Shown here in pieces: positions 46,097 to 57,480 of a stretch of 64,000 bases of DNA. Source of the stretch: Theobroma cacao (taxonomy: Eukaryota; Streptophyta; Magnoliopsida; Malvales; Malvaceae); assembly GCF_000208745.1 (NCBI RefSeq), contig NC_030853.1, positions 21,614,594-21,678,593 of the forward strand, in the 5' to 3' direction. Position 1 is the first letter of the stretch. Each line of letters opens with the position of its first letter. The translations under genes and the position numbers were made by a program. The notes beneath the pieces were generated by a model. The model ran no database searches. It saw only the letters and a program-made list of their open reading frames with translations, and was not told the origin of the DNA.

Positions 46097-47517
46097 TGAC
46101 AATTCAATTTTATAGAATTATTTTAGTCCAAGTTTGTTATGAAATATTAGCTAAGTACTCAATTTTCAATTATAATTTATTTATTTTTAGTTGTTTTTGT
46201 AATTAGTTTATTTTTAAGTGAGTTATTTTAATTTTATGTTATTCTTTTTGATTTGGTTATTATTTTTTAGTTTTTATATTTTTTGCAGGAACTAAAAGAA
46301 ATTGAGCTTAATTTTGGAAAGTGAGATGTTGAAAGACCTGAAAGTCTGCTTGCATATGCTTCAGTGTTTTGGCCATAACTCGTGCTACAGAACTTCAAAT
46401 GTTGCGATTTTTGGACCATTGGAAAGCTAAGCGATATGCAGATCACTTTGCCCAGTTCTATCTCAAAGATAGAGAAAATTACGTCGAAAAATGGCTAGAT
46501 GTACTGTGCCAAGAATGGAAATATGTAAAGATTCATAATTGATTTTTGGGCCTCTCATTACACTTTTAAGCCCAATTAAACCCTAGGTTAACTTAGGGAA
46601 GTATAGGTTAAGTTATTAGTATAAATAGGATTATTTGAAGAATATTAAAGTAGACAACTTTTGAGAGATTCAAGAAGCTAGAAGTTGAGGTTGAACCTTG
46701 GAGATCAAGGCGACAAATATTTGTTTTGTTTTCTTCCTTGGCTTTTATTTTTCTTGTTACTCTCAATGGTTGAATTTTAATGTTATTTGTTTTTTGCAAT
46801 TATGAGTAGCTAAATTTCTTTTTCTAGGATTGCAATTGAACTCATATGAAATCTAAATTTTTAATTTCTTTCTTGCATATCTTTAATGGGATTTGAATTG
46901 TTTATTCCAATTTGTTCTTAATGCTTTTAATTACTTGGCCACCAATTAAATTGATTTAGGAACCTAAATAAACTTGGGAAAGGGAGTTTAGTGTACACTA
47001 AAATTGAGATGGCATATGATCATATTAATTGATTTGCATATATGATAGGGATATACCTATAGGCCATATGTAGCCAGATTAGAGTCTGAACTTAATGAGT
47101 CAGTTTTAATTTGAATTCACATAGGGATATAGTGTTTTGGTTAAAATAGATATTTTTATAAGATGAGTCGGGAAACCCTTATAAATAATTTAGGATTTTA
47201 GGTTAACAATTCAACCCATTGAAATAAGTTAAGGAAGAGAGGTAAGATTTTGATGAAGTGTGAGAAAAATTGTAATCCTAGGCTTATTTGATTTGATATT
47301 TTCTCAAGTTATTATTATTTTGATTTTTCTTGTTAGTTAAATTTTAGTTAATTAATTTTAGTTAATAAATTAATTTTGGGTGTTTGGATAAGATTAATTT
47401 ATTCTAATTTTAGTACTTAGTAAAGTTTTGGATCAATTCTTTATAGGATCGATACTCTGCTTGCTAATATACTTTATATTCGATACGTATACTTGCGTAA
47501 TGAAATTTTAATTGATA
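46097..47517 (+). repeat. 5' LTR of the Athila element
   Basis: Runs from TGACAATTCAATTTTATAGA to TTTTAATTGATA. It matches 52089-53522 and the solo LTR 4089-8495. A short insertion or deletion separates the pair around 46440 and 52430. Confidence 0.93.
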
Positions 47518-47639
47518 AGTTTATGGTGTCGTTGTCGCAGAATTGTTTTTAGAATTTTTACTAATACTAATACCAAGCAATTTAGTCTTACTGCAAATTT
47601 TATTTTTCTTGTTTTAATATTAGATTTTGTTTGCTTGTA

Positions 47640-48650
47640 GATATCTTTGGTCATTGTATGCAAAGAAGAAACAACTTGAATCTTGTTCCTTTCAATCCTG
47701 AGATAGAAAAAACTTTCAAAAGACGTCGAAGGGAGAATTTGCAAGTTGCAATTTTAAATCAGACAATGGCTGAGGATAACAATAACAATGGCAATAATGC
47801 CATTAATCTGGTTCCCGAAGCAAATAAAGTACTGTGAGATTATGTTGTTCCTCTTTTGCAAGGTTTGCACCAAAGCATTAGGAGACTTTCCATCAATGCG
47901 AATAATTTCGAAATTAAACCAGCTTATATTCAGAGGATTCAGTCTTCAGTCCAATTTGGTGGGTTACCCAGTGATGATCCTAATTCTCATTTGGTAAATT
48001 TTTTGGAGATTTACGATACTTTTAAATACAATGGAGTAACTGATGATGCTATTAGATTGAGACTGTTTCCGTTTTCTTTGAACAATAAAAAAAAAGTTGG
48101 CTTAATTTACTGCCTAATGGGCCTATCACTACATGGGAGGACTTGGCTTAAAAGTTTCTCGCAAAGTTCTTTTCGCTTGCAAAGACTGCAAATATGATGA
48201 ATGATATCACCTCATTCACATAATTTGATGGTGAGTCCTTATATGAAGCTTGGGAAAGATTTAAAGAACTACTGCGAAGATATCCACATCATGGGATTCT
48301 TGATTGGTTACAAGTTCAAACATTCTACAATGGGCTGGTTGGGTCAATTAAAACCACAATTGATGCTGCTGTTGGTGGGGCATTAATGAGTTAGAATACT
48401 GCAGATGCGTATAATTTGTTGGAAGAGATGGCTTCAAATAATTATCAATAGCCTTTAGAAAAGTCGAGTTCGAGAAAAGCTGTTGGAGCTTATGAAATTG
48501 ATACACTTAACACCTTAATTGCTCAAGTGGCTACACTGTCCAAGAAGTTTGACACATTGGGAGTTCATGCAGTTCAAAATTCATATATAGTTTGTGATAT
48601 GTGTGGAGATAGTCATTCAAGTTATTAATGTCCATATAATTCTGCATTAG
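47640..48650 (+). pseudogene. Athila gag
   Basis: Frames across this stretch match Athila gag: RRNNLNLVPFNPEIEKTFKR near 47660, NNFEIKPAYIQRIQSSVQFG near 47905, then GLPSDDPNSHLVNFLEIYDT and FKYNGVTDDAIRLRLFPFSL near 48060. On the next frame come YEAWERFKELLRRYPHHGIL near 48245 and LQVQTFYNGLVGS near 48315. A zinc-knuckle-type CDMCGDSHSSYXCPY follows near 48600. At least four stops or shifts occur. In a functional element this would form the particle core. Confidence 0.9.
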
Positions 48651-48810
48651 TCCAATTTGTGGGGAACTTCAAGAGGCAGCAGAATAACCCATATTCTAAT
48701 AAATACAATCCTGGTTGGAGAAACCACCCCAACTTTTCATGGAACAACAATACAGGGCCTTCCAATCCAAACCCGAACATGCCTCCTGGTTTCCAACAAC
48801 AAGTTAAACC
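48651..48810 (+). pseudogene. Athila gag C-terminal tail up to inversion breakpoint
   Basis: GNFKRQQNNPYSNKYNPGWR and NHPNFSWNNNTGPSN lead to PPGFQQQVKP, as in other Athila elements. The colinear sequence stops at 48810. The next bases belong to the far end of the protease region on the opposite strand. Confidence 0.88.
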
Positions 48811-49760
48811 TTCCGTCACATCAATGATTGCACCTACAGTAGCTAAGAATGGTCGTCTCAAGATTAAATGAATTTTCAGATCTTCTTCCATCTCAAGCAC
48901 AATGAAGTCCATCGAAATGTAGAGATGCTCAACTTTAACCAATGCATCCTCAATAATCCCAACAAGGTACCTGATTGTTCTATCTACTAATTGCAAAGAA
49001 ACTGTGGTAGGTTGTATCTCGTTAAGTCCAAGTTTCTCAGCAATTGACAAGAGCATGATTGAATCACCTGCACCCAAATCACATAAAGCTTTAGTAAATT
49101 TAAATCTACCAATAGTACAATGGATAGAAAAACTCCCTAGATCCTTAAGTTTTGGTGGAAGCTTGTTTTGAATTATTACGCTACACTTCTTAGTAAGTGC
49201 CACTGTTTCAAAATCTTCCAGTTTCTTTTTCTTGGTTAAGATGTCTTTCAAGAATTTAACATAACTTGCCATGTTTTCCAAAGCTTTAGCAAAAAGGATA
49301 TTTATGTGGAACTTCTTGTAGACATTGAGAAATTTCTCAAACTGTTTATCAAGCTTTTTCTTTTTCAACCTTTGTGGGAATGGTGGTGGAGGATAATTTT
49401 CTTCAAAATTCCCTTGATTTTTAGCTTGCCCATTATCTGTCTTTTCCACTTCAACTTCTTTCTCGACAATTGCCTTGTCATCATCTACACGCTTCTTAGA
49501 AGATTCAATTGATTTTTCATTCACCCCTTCAACTTCTTTTCCACTCCTAAATGTAATTGCATTACAATGTTCCCTACCTTTGGGGTTGACTTGTGTATCA
49601 CTTGGTAAGGCACCTTGAGGTCTATTATTGATGGAGTTTGCAAGCTATCCCACTTGGGTCTTAAGATTTCTCAAGGAGGCTCCATAGCTTTGAATTATGG
49701 CATCATTCTTTGATATATATTACAAGAGAAGTTCTTCCACTTGGGACTTCTTTTCAAAGA
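48811..49760 (-). pseudogene. Inverted Athila gag-protease segment
   Basis: Read on the minus strand from 49760: KKSQVEELLL, then ISKNDAIIQSYGASLRNLKT, INNRPQGALPSDTQVNPKGR, TFRSGKEVEGVNEKS, KFTKALCDLGAGDSIMLLSI (retropepsin-like, with D-L-G-A at the catalytic position) and RPFLATVGAIIDV. This is the stretch expected right after PPGFQQQ, but reversed. The following pol residues (KITFKVGEEVVEFNIF) resume on the plus strand at 49766. So the two breakpoints are at about 48810/48811 and 49760/49761. Confidence 0.9.
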
Positions 49761-50220
49761 TTAGCAAGATAACTTTTAAAGTTGGAGAAGAGGTAGTTGA
49801 GTTTAATATTTTCAATGCAAATAGACATCCTAGCTCTACAAATTGTTGCTATGGAGTGGAGTTAATTGATGAAGGATAAGATGAACCTATTTCTCCAACT
49901 ACAATTGAGTAAGCACCAATCTTTGAGTTTAGGCCACCACTTCCGCTTGTGAAACCCAAGCAATCACCAACGGAGCATCCTCCACCACCATCTAATTGTC
50001 CTTTCGAGATTAGATAACAAGTAATGATGTTTTCTTGATCATACTTCAAGTTTTTTTCATGCAAACGCAAAGAAATGTGGTGGGGTCCTTTCAAAGTAGT
50101 AAAGGCTTATCCTTATGGAATAATTGAGATTTATAGTGAGGATACGGGAACAGTCATGGCTAATGGGATGAGCCTTAGACCATATTTCGAGGATGAAGAA
50201 TTGAAAAAAGGGGTGCTATA
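49761..50220 (+). pseudogene. Athila pol remnants: post-protease segment joined to integrase C-terminus
   Basis: KITFKVGEEVVEFNIFNANR and the following RHPSSTNCCYGVELIDE are the linker after protease. After about 200 bases the reading jumps to WWGPFKVVKAYPYGIIEIYS and NGMSLRPYFEDEELKKGVL, which lies at the very end of Athila integrase. Reverse transcriptase, RNase H and the integrase core are therefore deleted. The typical post-pol sequence TTGGGAGGCAACCC follows at about 50251. Confidence 0.82.
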
Positions 50221-52088
50221 GTTAAGCTAGTGACTATAAACGAGCGTTTCTTGGGAGGCAACCCAAGCCCCTCAACCTTACTAATTTTCCTCTTTTATTT
50301 AAGTTTTGTTAGTATCAATTTATTTCTTGTGATCTAATTCTTTTTTTATGTTTCCTTTTGTAGGTAATTGGTTAAAAAAAATTTTAAAAATCAAAAAAAT
50401 TAAAAAAAAGAGGTCAGCGCCGCAACGTTCAAAAAAAAAGAAAACAAAGCAATTGAAACAGAATGTTTCAGCGCCGTGGCGCTGGATGTACCAAGGGGCA
50501 GCATGCTTGAGAGCCGCGACGCTAGTAAGGCAATTATTATTTTTTTTGGTTTTAAATATATATATATATATATATATATATTTTTTTCTTCTATTCTTCT
50601 TCTTCCCCTCACATTCTCCAACTGCTTGAGAGCCGATGCCGAACACATTGGGATAGATTTGACTACTTTGCCTTCGTTGGCTACGGATTCTAACTTCGAG
50701 GACGATTTTGGTGGTAACAATGCGGAGGACATGTAGATTGCAGCTTCAGAGTTAAGGGAGTATTCTTGTCCTTTTCTTTTATTTTCTTTTATCACATTGA
50801 GGACAATGTTTATTCCAAGTTTGGGGGAGTAGTTTAGAATTTTGTTAGTTTATTTTTTTTAGTTTGCTTTATTTTAAAATATGTCTTGCATATTTATTTA
50901 TGTTTTGCATAAAAAAAATTTGAGATAGTTGCACCTCATTCATGATTGTCCCAACCCTAAGATGATATTTTAATTATCTTTTGATTCTTAGCTTTTGGGA
51001 AGCATATAGTTATAATTAAATTTTATGTGATATTCTTGTGTTAGCTTTATTTTAGAACATGACTTCCAATAATTTGAGTACTGTACTCTTTTACTTAGAA
51101 TTTTTATGTGATTTAGATAAAGTTTATGTTGATGAAAAAGTATAGTGAAGTCAAGAATTTTAAAATTTGTTTGATTTTCTCTCGAGGCGAAATCTTAGTT
51201 AACACTTAGGATAAGAAGTGATTTAGGCCATCTTTGGATCGTTTGAGCCTTTTTGAGCTTACCTTATTATATTTATTCTTATTCACCCCTTTTGAGCCTA
51301 ATTTACCTATTCTTTGTAATTACACAATTATATTAGCATTGGCCTATCTATTTAAATCCAGCAATTTGAAACTTTCTCTCTCTAAGTATTTTAATCTTTC
51401 TAAGGAATGATTTGAGCCTAAGACTAAATTGAGGGAGGAAACTGAAAAAAAAAAAAAAAGAAAAAAAATATATGACGGTTGTTAGCAAAATTACTCCTTG
51501 TTTATAATTGTCAAAAATAAGTTTGGGGGTTGAAAAAAAAGAGAAAATAAAATGTGTGGTGCAAAGAAAAGTTTACTTTTTGTTTGGGGGTGCTATAAAA
51601 AAAATTTGAGCTCTTTATAGGTCTTAGATTAATTACGTGCTTAGGGTAAATTTAAGGCTAAATATATTCTTTATCATACATTGACCTTAGCCTTACATTA
51701 TAAGTTTGATAAAGACCTATTGATCTTTGAATAAGTGTTAATCTACATTAGTGGAGAGATAGATGAAAAGCAAACTTATGGGATCTTAGTATTAATCTAT
51801 GCTTAGATTTGACAAAAACTAATCCGAAGTGCATGATATTCTTTGTAAGAGAGCATTCACACACACACGAGAAGTCCATTCAAAAAATGAGTTTTCATTT
51901 GAATTGATTAATGAATTTAAGGATTAGCTGTATGTTACTTTAAGTTGGAATTTGAGTTAATTTCTGAGGAAACATTGGGAAATCATGATTTGGTACTTCT
52001 ATCTCTCATTCAAGGATTTTTTATGTTCAGTTTTCTTTTTGTGATTTTATTTTGCTCGAGGACTAGCAAAATCTTAAGTTTGGAGGTG
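50221..52088 (+). other. Athila 3' non-coding region
   Basis: Between the pol remnant and the 3' LTR. It includes three GC-rich AGCGCCGNGGCGCT-like words (50411-50525), a TA microsatellite (50551-50582), AT-rich sequence and the terminal GCTCGAGGACTAGCAAAA plus purine tract. Open frames here (50320-50795) come from the low-complexity sequence. No envelope-like gene was recognised. Confidence 0.7.
50551..50582. repeat. (TA)n microsatellite
   Basis: About 15 uninterrupted TA units followed by a T run. Confidence 0.95.
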
Positions 52089-53522
52089 TGATAATTCTAT
52101 TTTATAGAATTATTTTAATCCAATTTTGTTATGAAATATTAGCTAAGTCCTCAATTTTCAATTATAATTTATTTATTTATAGTTATTTTTATAATTAGTT
52201 TATTTTTAAGTGAGTTACTTTAATTTTATGTTATTCTTTTTAATTTGGTTATTATTTATTAGTTTTTATATTTTTTGTAGGAACTAAAAGAAATTGGGTT
52301 TAATTTTGGAAAGTGAGATGTTGAAAGACCCGAGAGTCTGTTTGCATATACTTTAGTGTTTTGGCCATAACTCATGTTACAGAACTCCAAATGATGTGAT
52401 TCTTAAACCATTTGAAAGCTAAGAGATAGAGCTACAATTTTTATGTAGATACCTTTTCCCAGTTCTATTTTGAAGATAGAGAAAATTGTGTCGAAAAATG
52501 ATTGGATGTACTATGCCGAGCATGAAAATTTGTAAAGATTCATAATTGATTTTTGGGCCTCTCATTATACTCTTAAGCCCAATTAAACCCTAGGTCAACT
52601 TAAGGACGTATAGGTTAAGTTATTAGTGTAAATAGGATAGTTTGAAGAACATTAGGGTAGACAACTTTTGGGAGTTCAAGAAGCTAAAAATTGAGGCTGA
52701 AACTTGGAGATCAAGGTGGCAAATATTTGTTTTGTTTTCTTCCTTGGCTTTTATTTTTCTTGTTACTCTCAATGGTTGAATTTTAATGTTATTTGTTTTT
52801 GCAATTATGAGTAGCTAAATTTCTTTTTCTAGGATTGCAATTGAAGTCACATGTAATCTAAATTTTTAATTTCTTTCTTGCTTATCTTTAATGGGATTTG
52901 ACTTGTTTATTCCAATTTGTTCTTAATGTTTTTAATTGCTTGACCACCAATTAAATTTATTTAGGAACCTACACAAACTTGGAAAAGGGAGTTTATTATA
53001 GACTAAAATTAGAATAGTATATGATCATATTAATTGATTTACGTATATGATAGAGATATACCTATAGACCATATGTAGCCAGATTAGAGCCTAAACTTAA
53101 TGAATCTATTTTAATTTCAATTCACATAGTGATATAGTGTTTTGGTTAAAATAAAAATTTTTATAAGATGAGTTGGGAGACCCTTATAAATAATTTAGGA
53201 CTCTAGGTTAGCGATTCAATCCATTGAAATAAGTTAAGGAAGAGAGGTAAGATTTAGATGAAGTGCGAGGGATATTTTAATCTTAGGCTTGTTTGATTTG
53301 ATATTTTCTCAAGTTATTATTATTTTAATATTTCTTGTTAGTTTAAATTTTAGTTAATTAGTTTTAATTAATCAATTAATTTTGGGTGTTTGGATAAGAT
53401 TAATTTGTTCTAATTTTAGTACTTTGTAAAGTTTTAGATCAATTCTCTATGGGATCGATACTCTACTTGCTAATATACTGTCTATTCGATACATATACTT
53501 GGTAGTGGAATTTTAACTGACA
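52089..53522 (+). repeat. 3' LTR of the Athila element
   Basis: From TGATAATTCTATTTTATAGA to TTTTAACTGACA. Partner of 46097-47517. Confidence 0.93.
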
Positions 53523-54914
53523 TGTAGCCAAATATTTACTGATGGTTTGTACCCAAACCGACTCTGATAAGGTGTTTTCTGAACCAATGTCCTTGTTTGA
53601 GTTAAGTTCAGTAAATAGTTAGCTGTAATAACAACCTTTGCCCAAAAAGACTAAGGTAAACCTTTCTGAAAAAGTAAACATCTAGCCATCTCCATAAGTG
53701 TCCTATTTTCCTTTCTAAAATTTCATTCTGCTATGGACTATATAGGTTATAGTTAATTGGTGTGATATACCAAGTGTTGACAAGAATTCTTCAACTCAGA
53801 AGCTATGAATTCTTTTCCATTATCATTCCTCAGAGTTTTGATGATAGTATTTGCTTGGTTTTCTACCAAGCTTTTGAACTTCATAAAGTTCCTTAGAGCC
53901 TCTGACTTAAGCTTCAAAAAATAAATCCAATAGAATCTAGAGACATCATCAATAAAAAGTAAGTAACACCTGCTACCACTAAGGGAAGAAGTGTTCATAA
54001 GACCTCCTAAATAAGTGTGGACAAGTTATAACTTCTCTACAGCTCTCCATTTCTTTTCTTTTGGAAAAAGAACTCTGCTTTGTTTACCATACTGACAGGT
54101 GCTACAAACATGATCTAGCTTGATGATTTTAGGCAAACCTTTAACCAAATTTTGAGTCACCATCTTCTGCATTGAATTGTAGTTAATGTGCCCCAGTTGT
54201 TTATGCCATATCTTTGAGTCCTCTCTGTACAAAAGTATGCCTTATGACAACTGTTTTTCTAGTCTATGAGATAACACTTATTCTTCATCTCTATTATCAG
54301 TACCTTTTCATCCTAAGGATCAAATATTATGCAATATTTGTCCTTGAATAACAAAACATAGTGATTTTTTGTAAGCTGGCCAACATTCAGCAAAATTTGG
54401 CTATCTTCAAGCTTAAGAAATACACTAGCAATATACTTAGGTCTAGCATCAATGCCCACAATTACTGTTCTAGTGCCTTCAATTTTCAAAAACACTCAAT
54501 TACCAATTTCAACTCTGCCTTTGTAGCTCCTATCTAGGGTGGTGAAGTTTTCTTCATCTCCAATCATATGGTTGGAGAAACCATTGTCAATTAACCATAC
54601 TTTCTTCTTAAATGACTTTGTACTCTCTTTAACCATAAATAGCATTTCATTTGATGCCTTAACCTCTTTTGTAACTGTAACATTCTCATCAACATGTGTA
54701 CTTTTGTTCTTACAAACTCTTTTTACATGACCAAACCGATTACAGGACCTACATTTCACATTAGCCCTGTACCAGTAAAATTTAGCTGAATGAATGGTCT
54801 TTTTGCAGTGAGAACAAGGTGGATATTTGATTTTCTATTTCCCAACCTTGTCATCCACTGCTTTCTTCCCTTTCTCTTTCCTCATAGAATCATTTCTCTT
54901 AAAACTATTGCTAC
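53523..54914 (-). pseudogene. Second Copia element: gag knuckle, protease, GAG-pre and integrase N-half
   Basis: From right to left on the minus strand: CCHC knuckle KCRSCNRFGHVKRVCK near 54755, protease start VWLIDNGFSNHMIGDEENFT (catalytic D-S-G altered to D-N-G), GAG-pre-integrase (KIWHKQLGHINYNSMQKMVT and CSTCQYGKQSR, an HHCC-type finger), then integrase (RCYLLFIDDVSRFYWIYFLK, TLRNDNGKEF). The reading runs into the Athila insertion at 53522 and resumes at 46096. The gag N-terminus and 5' LTR are missing; the element breaks off at about 54914-54942. Confidence 0.9.
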
Positions 54915-54942
54915 CAAGATAGAAAACCATTTCTGAACACCC

Positions 54943-55680
54943 TTAAATCCAAATTACTCAAATACTTGTATCAATTCATTTTGACTGCCAACTCCTTCCT
55001 TAGTTAATCTGTCAGCAGCTTTATTGGCTTTTTTTAATATGAGTTTGATTGTCCAATTTCCAACAAGGTTTTTTAAGCTTTATAAATGTAGAACCATTTT
55101 CTAAGTCTTCAAGGGGCTATGTTTGGTTAAGACACCCCCAATACCCACCTCTCTTGGATTTCTACAAGCAGACCCATCAACGTTGAATTTCACCTTTCCT
55201 TTTTTGGTCTTTGTTTGCTTGTCTTTTGTTTATTCATAGCGTGAGGGAGTCTATACAGATCCAACTTAGAAGGGAAATCGGTAGGCCATTTAGCATTTGC
55301 CCAACATGCAACACAGTTTAATAGTGTCAAAAATTTGATTTTTGTCCCATAGTTTCTCTTTAAAAATAATCTCATTCCTACTGTTCCAAATAGTCCAAAA
55401 AATGGCCAAGAATGCCAAATTCCATAACCTGCTATCCCTATTAAAGTTAACCATATTCTAATAAGAGAAAAGGCTAAGTATACGTTCAAGAGACACCCAC
55501 TGGCATCCCTATAAACAACATCAGTGAGCCCAAATTTTCCAAACCTCTGCACAAGAAATAAACAAATGCTCAACATGTTGAAGTTAATGCTTGCTTTGCC
55601 AAGTGAACCTAGTGACATGTGAAAATCCAATTGGACCTCATGCAGTATAGTGAATGTTTTTGCTTGGTCGAAGACTCAAC
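54943..55680 (-). mobile_element. LINE fragment (zf-RVT and RNase H-like C-terminal region)
   Basis: On the minus strand an upstream frame (55190-55630) resembles the region after plant L1 reverse transcriptase (WKXLGLTDVVYRD-type zinc-binding part, then GIAGYGIWHSWPFFGLFGTV). It is followed by a plant RNase H-like domain: KVKFNVDGSACRNPREVGIG near 55180 and KANKAADRLTKEGV near 55020. The reverse transcriptase and endonuclease are absent. Stops are present. No poly(A) tail was identified. It abuts the broken end of the second Copia element. Confidence 0.7.
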
Positions 55681-57100
55681 ATGGTAGTATGCATTAGCTC
55701 CATTTCATGGTGTTTTACACTTGTTAATTCTAAAAACCAAGTGTTTTTATGTTAATCTTTTTATGTAACTTCATGTTTAAGTACCGTTTATAATATAATT
55801 TCATTGAGTGATCATCATGCACTTATGCTTCTGTAGCTTTTATTAAGTTCTAGCTTTAGTGCTCCATAACAAAGCACATATTGAATGAAAAACTTTCTGT
55901 TCTTTCTTTGTTTTCTTAACACAGCAGTAGTCTCTAACTTGTGATTACAGATGTAGCAATTTGTAGTCATTGGCACAAATTATCTTTTCAATAAAACTAG
56001 AGTGGTGCCCCCTTTTGTGTAGGTGTCAATTTTTTAAAAAAAATTATTTTAAATTGCAAAATATTATAAATATAAAAATAATAATAGTAAAAAGGAAAAA
56101 TTTTAAATTTGAAAATATTATAAATAACAGCAGTAATAATAAACTAACGATAATTATTTTAAAATATCAATTTTTAAAAAAAAATTTCCATGTCTTACTA
56201 AGCAAAATTTTTTATTTAAATAATTTTTAATTTTTGGAAAGATTTGATTTCTTTTATATCTTAAAATATGTTGATATTAATATAATCATATTTTGTTAGT
56301 TATGATGATTCTAGTAACGAAATCCAAGATGTTGTATGAGGCATAGTTAAAGAGTAATTATACAAGGTTACGGATCAAGTCAATGATTCGATTTGGAGCA
56401 AAAAATTAATCACTTTTAAAATAAAATAAAATTAAAACATAAAATTTTATTTATAATTTGAATATAAATTTTCAAATTCTTCAATATAAATAGATGTAAA
56501 GTAAAAAAATTAATACTAGATTTTCACATTAAATATTGTAAGTTGTGCTCAATGTGCTTTCATACTTTCAAATTCATAAATAATTAAATCTATGTCAATA
56601 GTTTTAGCAATTACTTTATACCTATTTAATTTAACAAAGTAAGATAAGATTATTAAATTTTTTAAAATATTTTAATCACATTCTTATTCAATTTTTTATG
56701 TTAACGTATAATATATTGCATAAATACTCAAATCAAATCAACAGATTATAGAAAAGATCAAAATAAAAAATTGTACTTTTTAGGCAGTTAAGCAATATAT
56801 CTTTTACTTCATAGGGCCATAACATATTATATACAATAATATAAAATATTTTAGTAACGTTACGCTAAAAGAATGAAAGATTTTCAAGAAAAGTACATAT
56901 TGCATAAATACTTAAATCAAATCAACAAATTGTAAAAAAAAAAAAAATCAAAGTAAAAATTATACTTTTTAAGAAATTAAATAATAAAAAAATAATTTCA
57001 AAATTTGGGTTAGGCAGTTAAGCAATGTCAAACCAAATTATTTGATTTAAATAGGGGTGGAAAACTTATATATTTATAATTTTATACCCATAAAAATAAA
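55681..57100. other. AT-rich region with a diverged direct repeat
   Basis: No gene. A segment around 56713-56805 (TGCATAAATACTCAAATCAA to GGCAGTTAAGCAATA) recurs at about 56900-57030 with an internal expansion. The sequence CTGCCTCCGCCACTGG at 57120 resembles fragments often left by old retroelements. Confidence 0.5.
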
Positions 57101-57480
57101 AAAGATTAAAAATTAAGGGCTGCCTCCGCCACTGGTATCACCCACCTCTCTCTCTCTCTCTTATGTAACACTAAGGAGCAAGCAAAGAAAAAAAAGAATT
57201 GAACGTGAGCTCTCCCAAAAAAATGAAGAAAAATCAACACTTTTGAATCCTTCTCCCCAACTTACAACAGAAGAGAGAAAAACAAAAAAGGAGAGAAGCT
57301 TCGAGACAACCAAACCGAACGAAAAGACCACAGAGGCCTCGGTGGAACACGAAAATTACAAAAGGCCTTTCCGCTCCTAGCCCGGCTCCCTTCCTTCCTA
57401 CCCCAACTCCATTTCTTTCTAATTGAGTACCTCATGTCACTCAATTGGAGTCACCTGATGTCCACCAATTGTCTCATATT
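57101..57480. other. CT-microsatellite and GC-richer patch, unassigned
   Basis: A (TC)n run at about 57147-57161 is followed by A-rich sequence and then a GC-richer part (57310-57430). The minus strand there stays open for 60 codons (WSWGRKEGSRARSGK) without domain similarity. It could be a stranded leader or exon. Confidence 0.3.

Larger units (their letters stand above)
46097..53522 (+). mobile_element. Athila-type Ty3/Gypsy element, internally inverted and deleted
   Basis: Two LTRs (46097-47517 and 52089-53522) enclose 4.57 kb. Flanks TGCAG (46092-46096) and TGTAG (53523-53527) are a 4/5 target duplication. After the left LTR comes TATGGTGTCGTTGTCGCAGA, a decayed form of the TGGCGCCGTTGCCGGGGA sequence characteristic of Athila. 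Before the right LTR is TAAGTTTGGAGGTG. Gag is on the plus strand, the next 950 bases are inverted, and reverse transcriptase, RNase H and most of integrase are missing. It sits inside the second Copia element. Confidence 0.93.

Noticed and set aside
47508..47744. Minus-strand frame at 47508-47744
   Set aside because: It is a shadow of the Athila leader and gag start on the plus strand.
48625..49524. 299-codon minus-strand frame as one host protein
   Set aside because: Its body is the inverted Athila protease segment and its last 60 or so residues are antisense of gag across the breakpoint.
50320..50795. Overlapping frames on both strands containing runs of Ile-Tyr
   Set aside because: They are translations of the TA microsatellite in the Athila 3' region.
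57262..57444. Minus-strand frame of 60 codons rich in Arg, Ser and Phe
   Set aside because: No domain, no supporting homologue within the window and low-complexity surroundings; noted only as a GC-richer patch.
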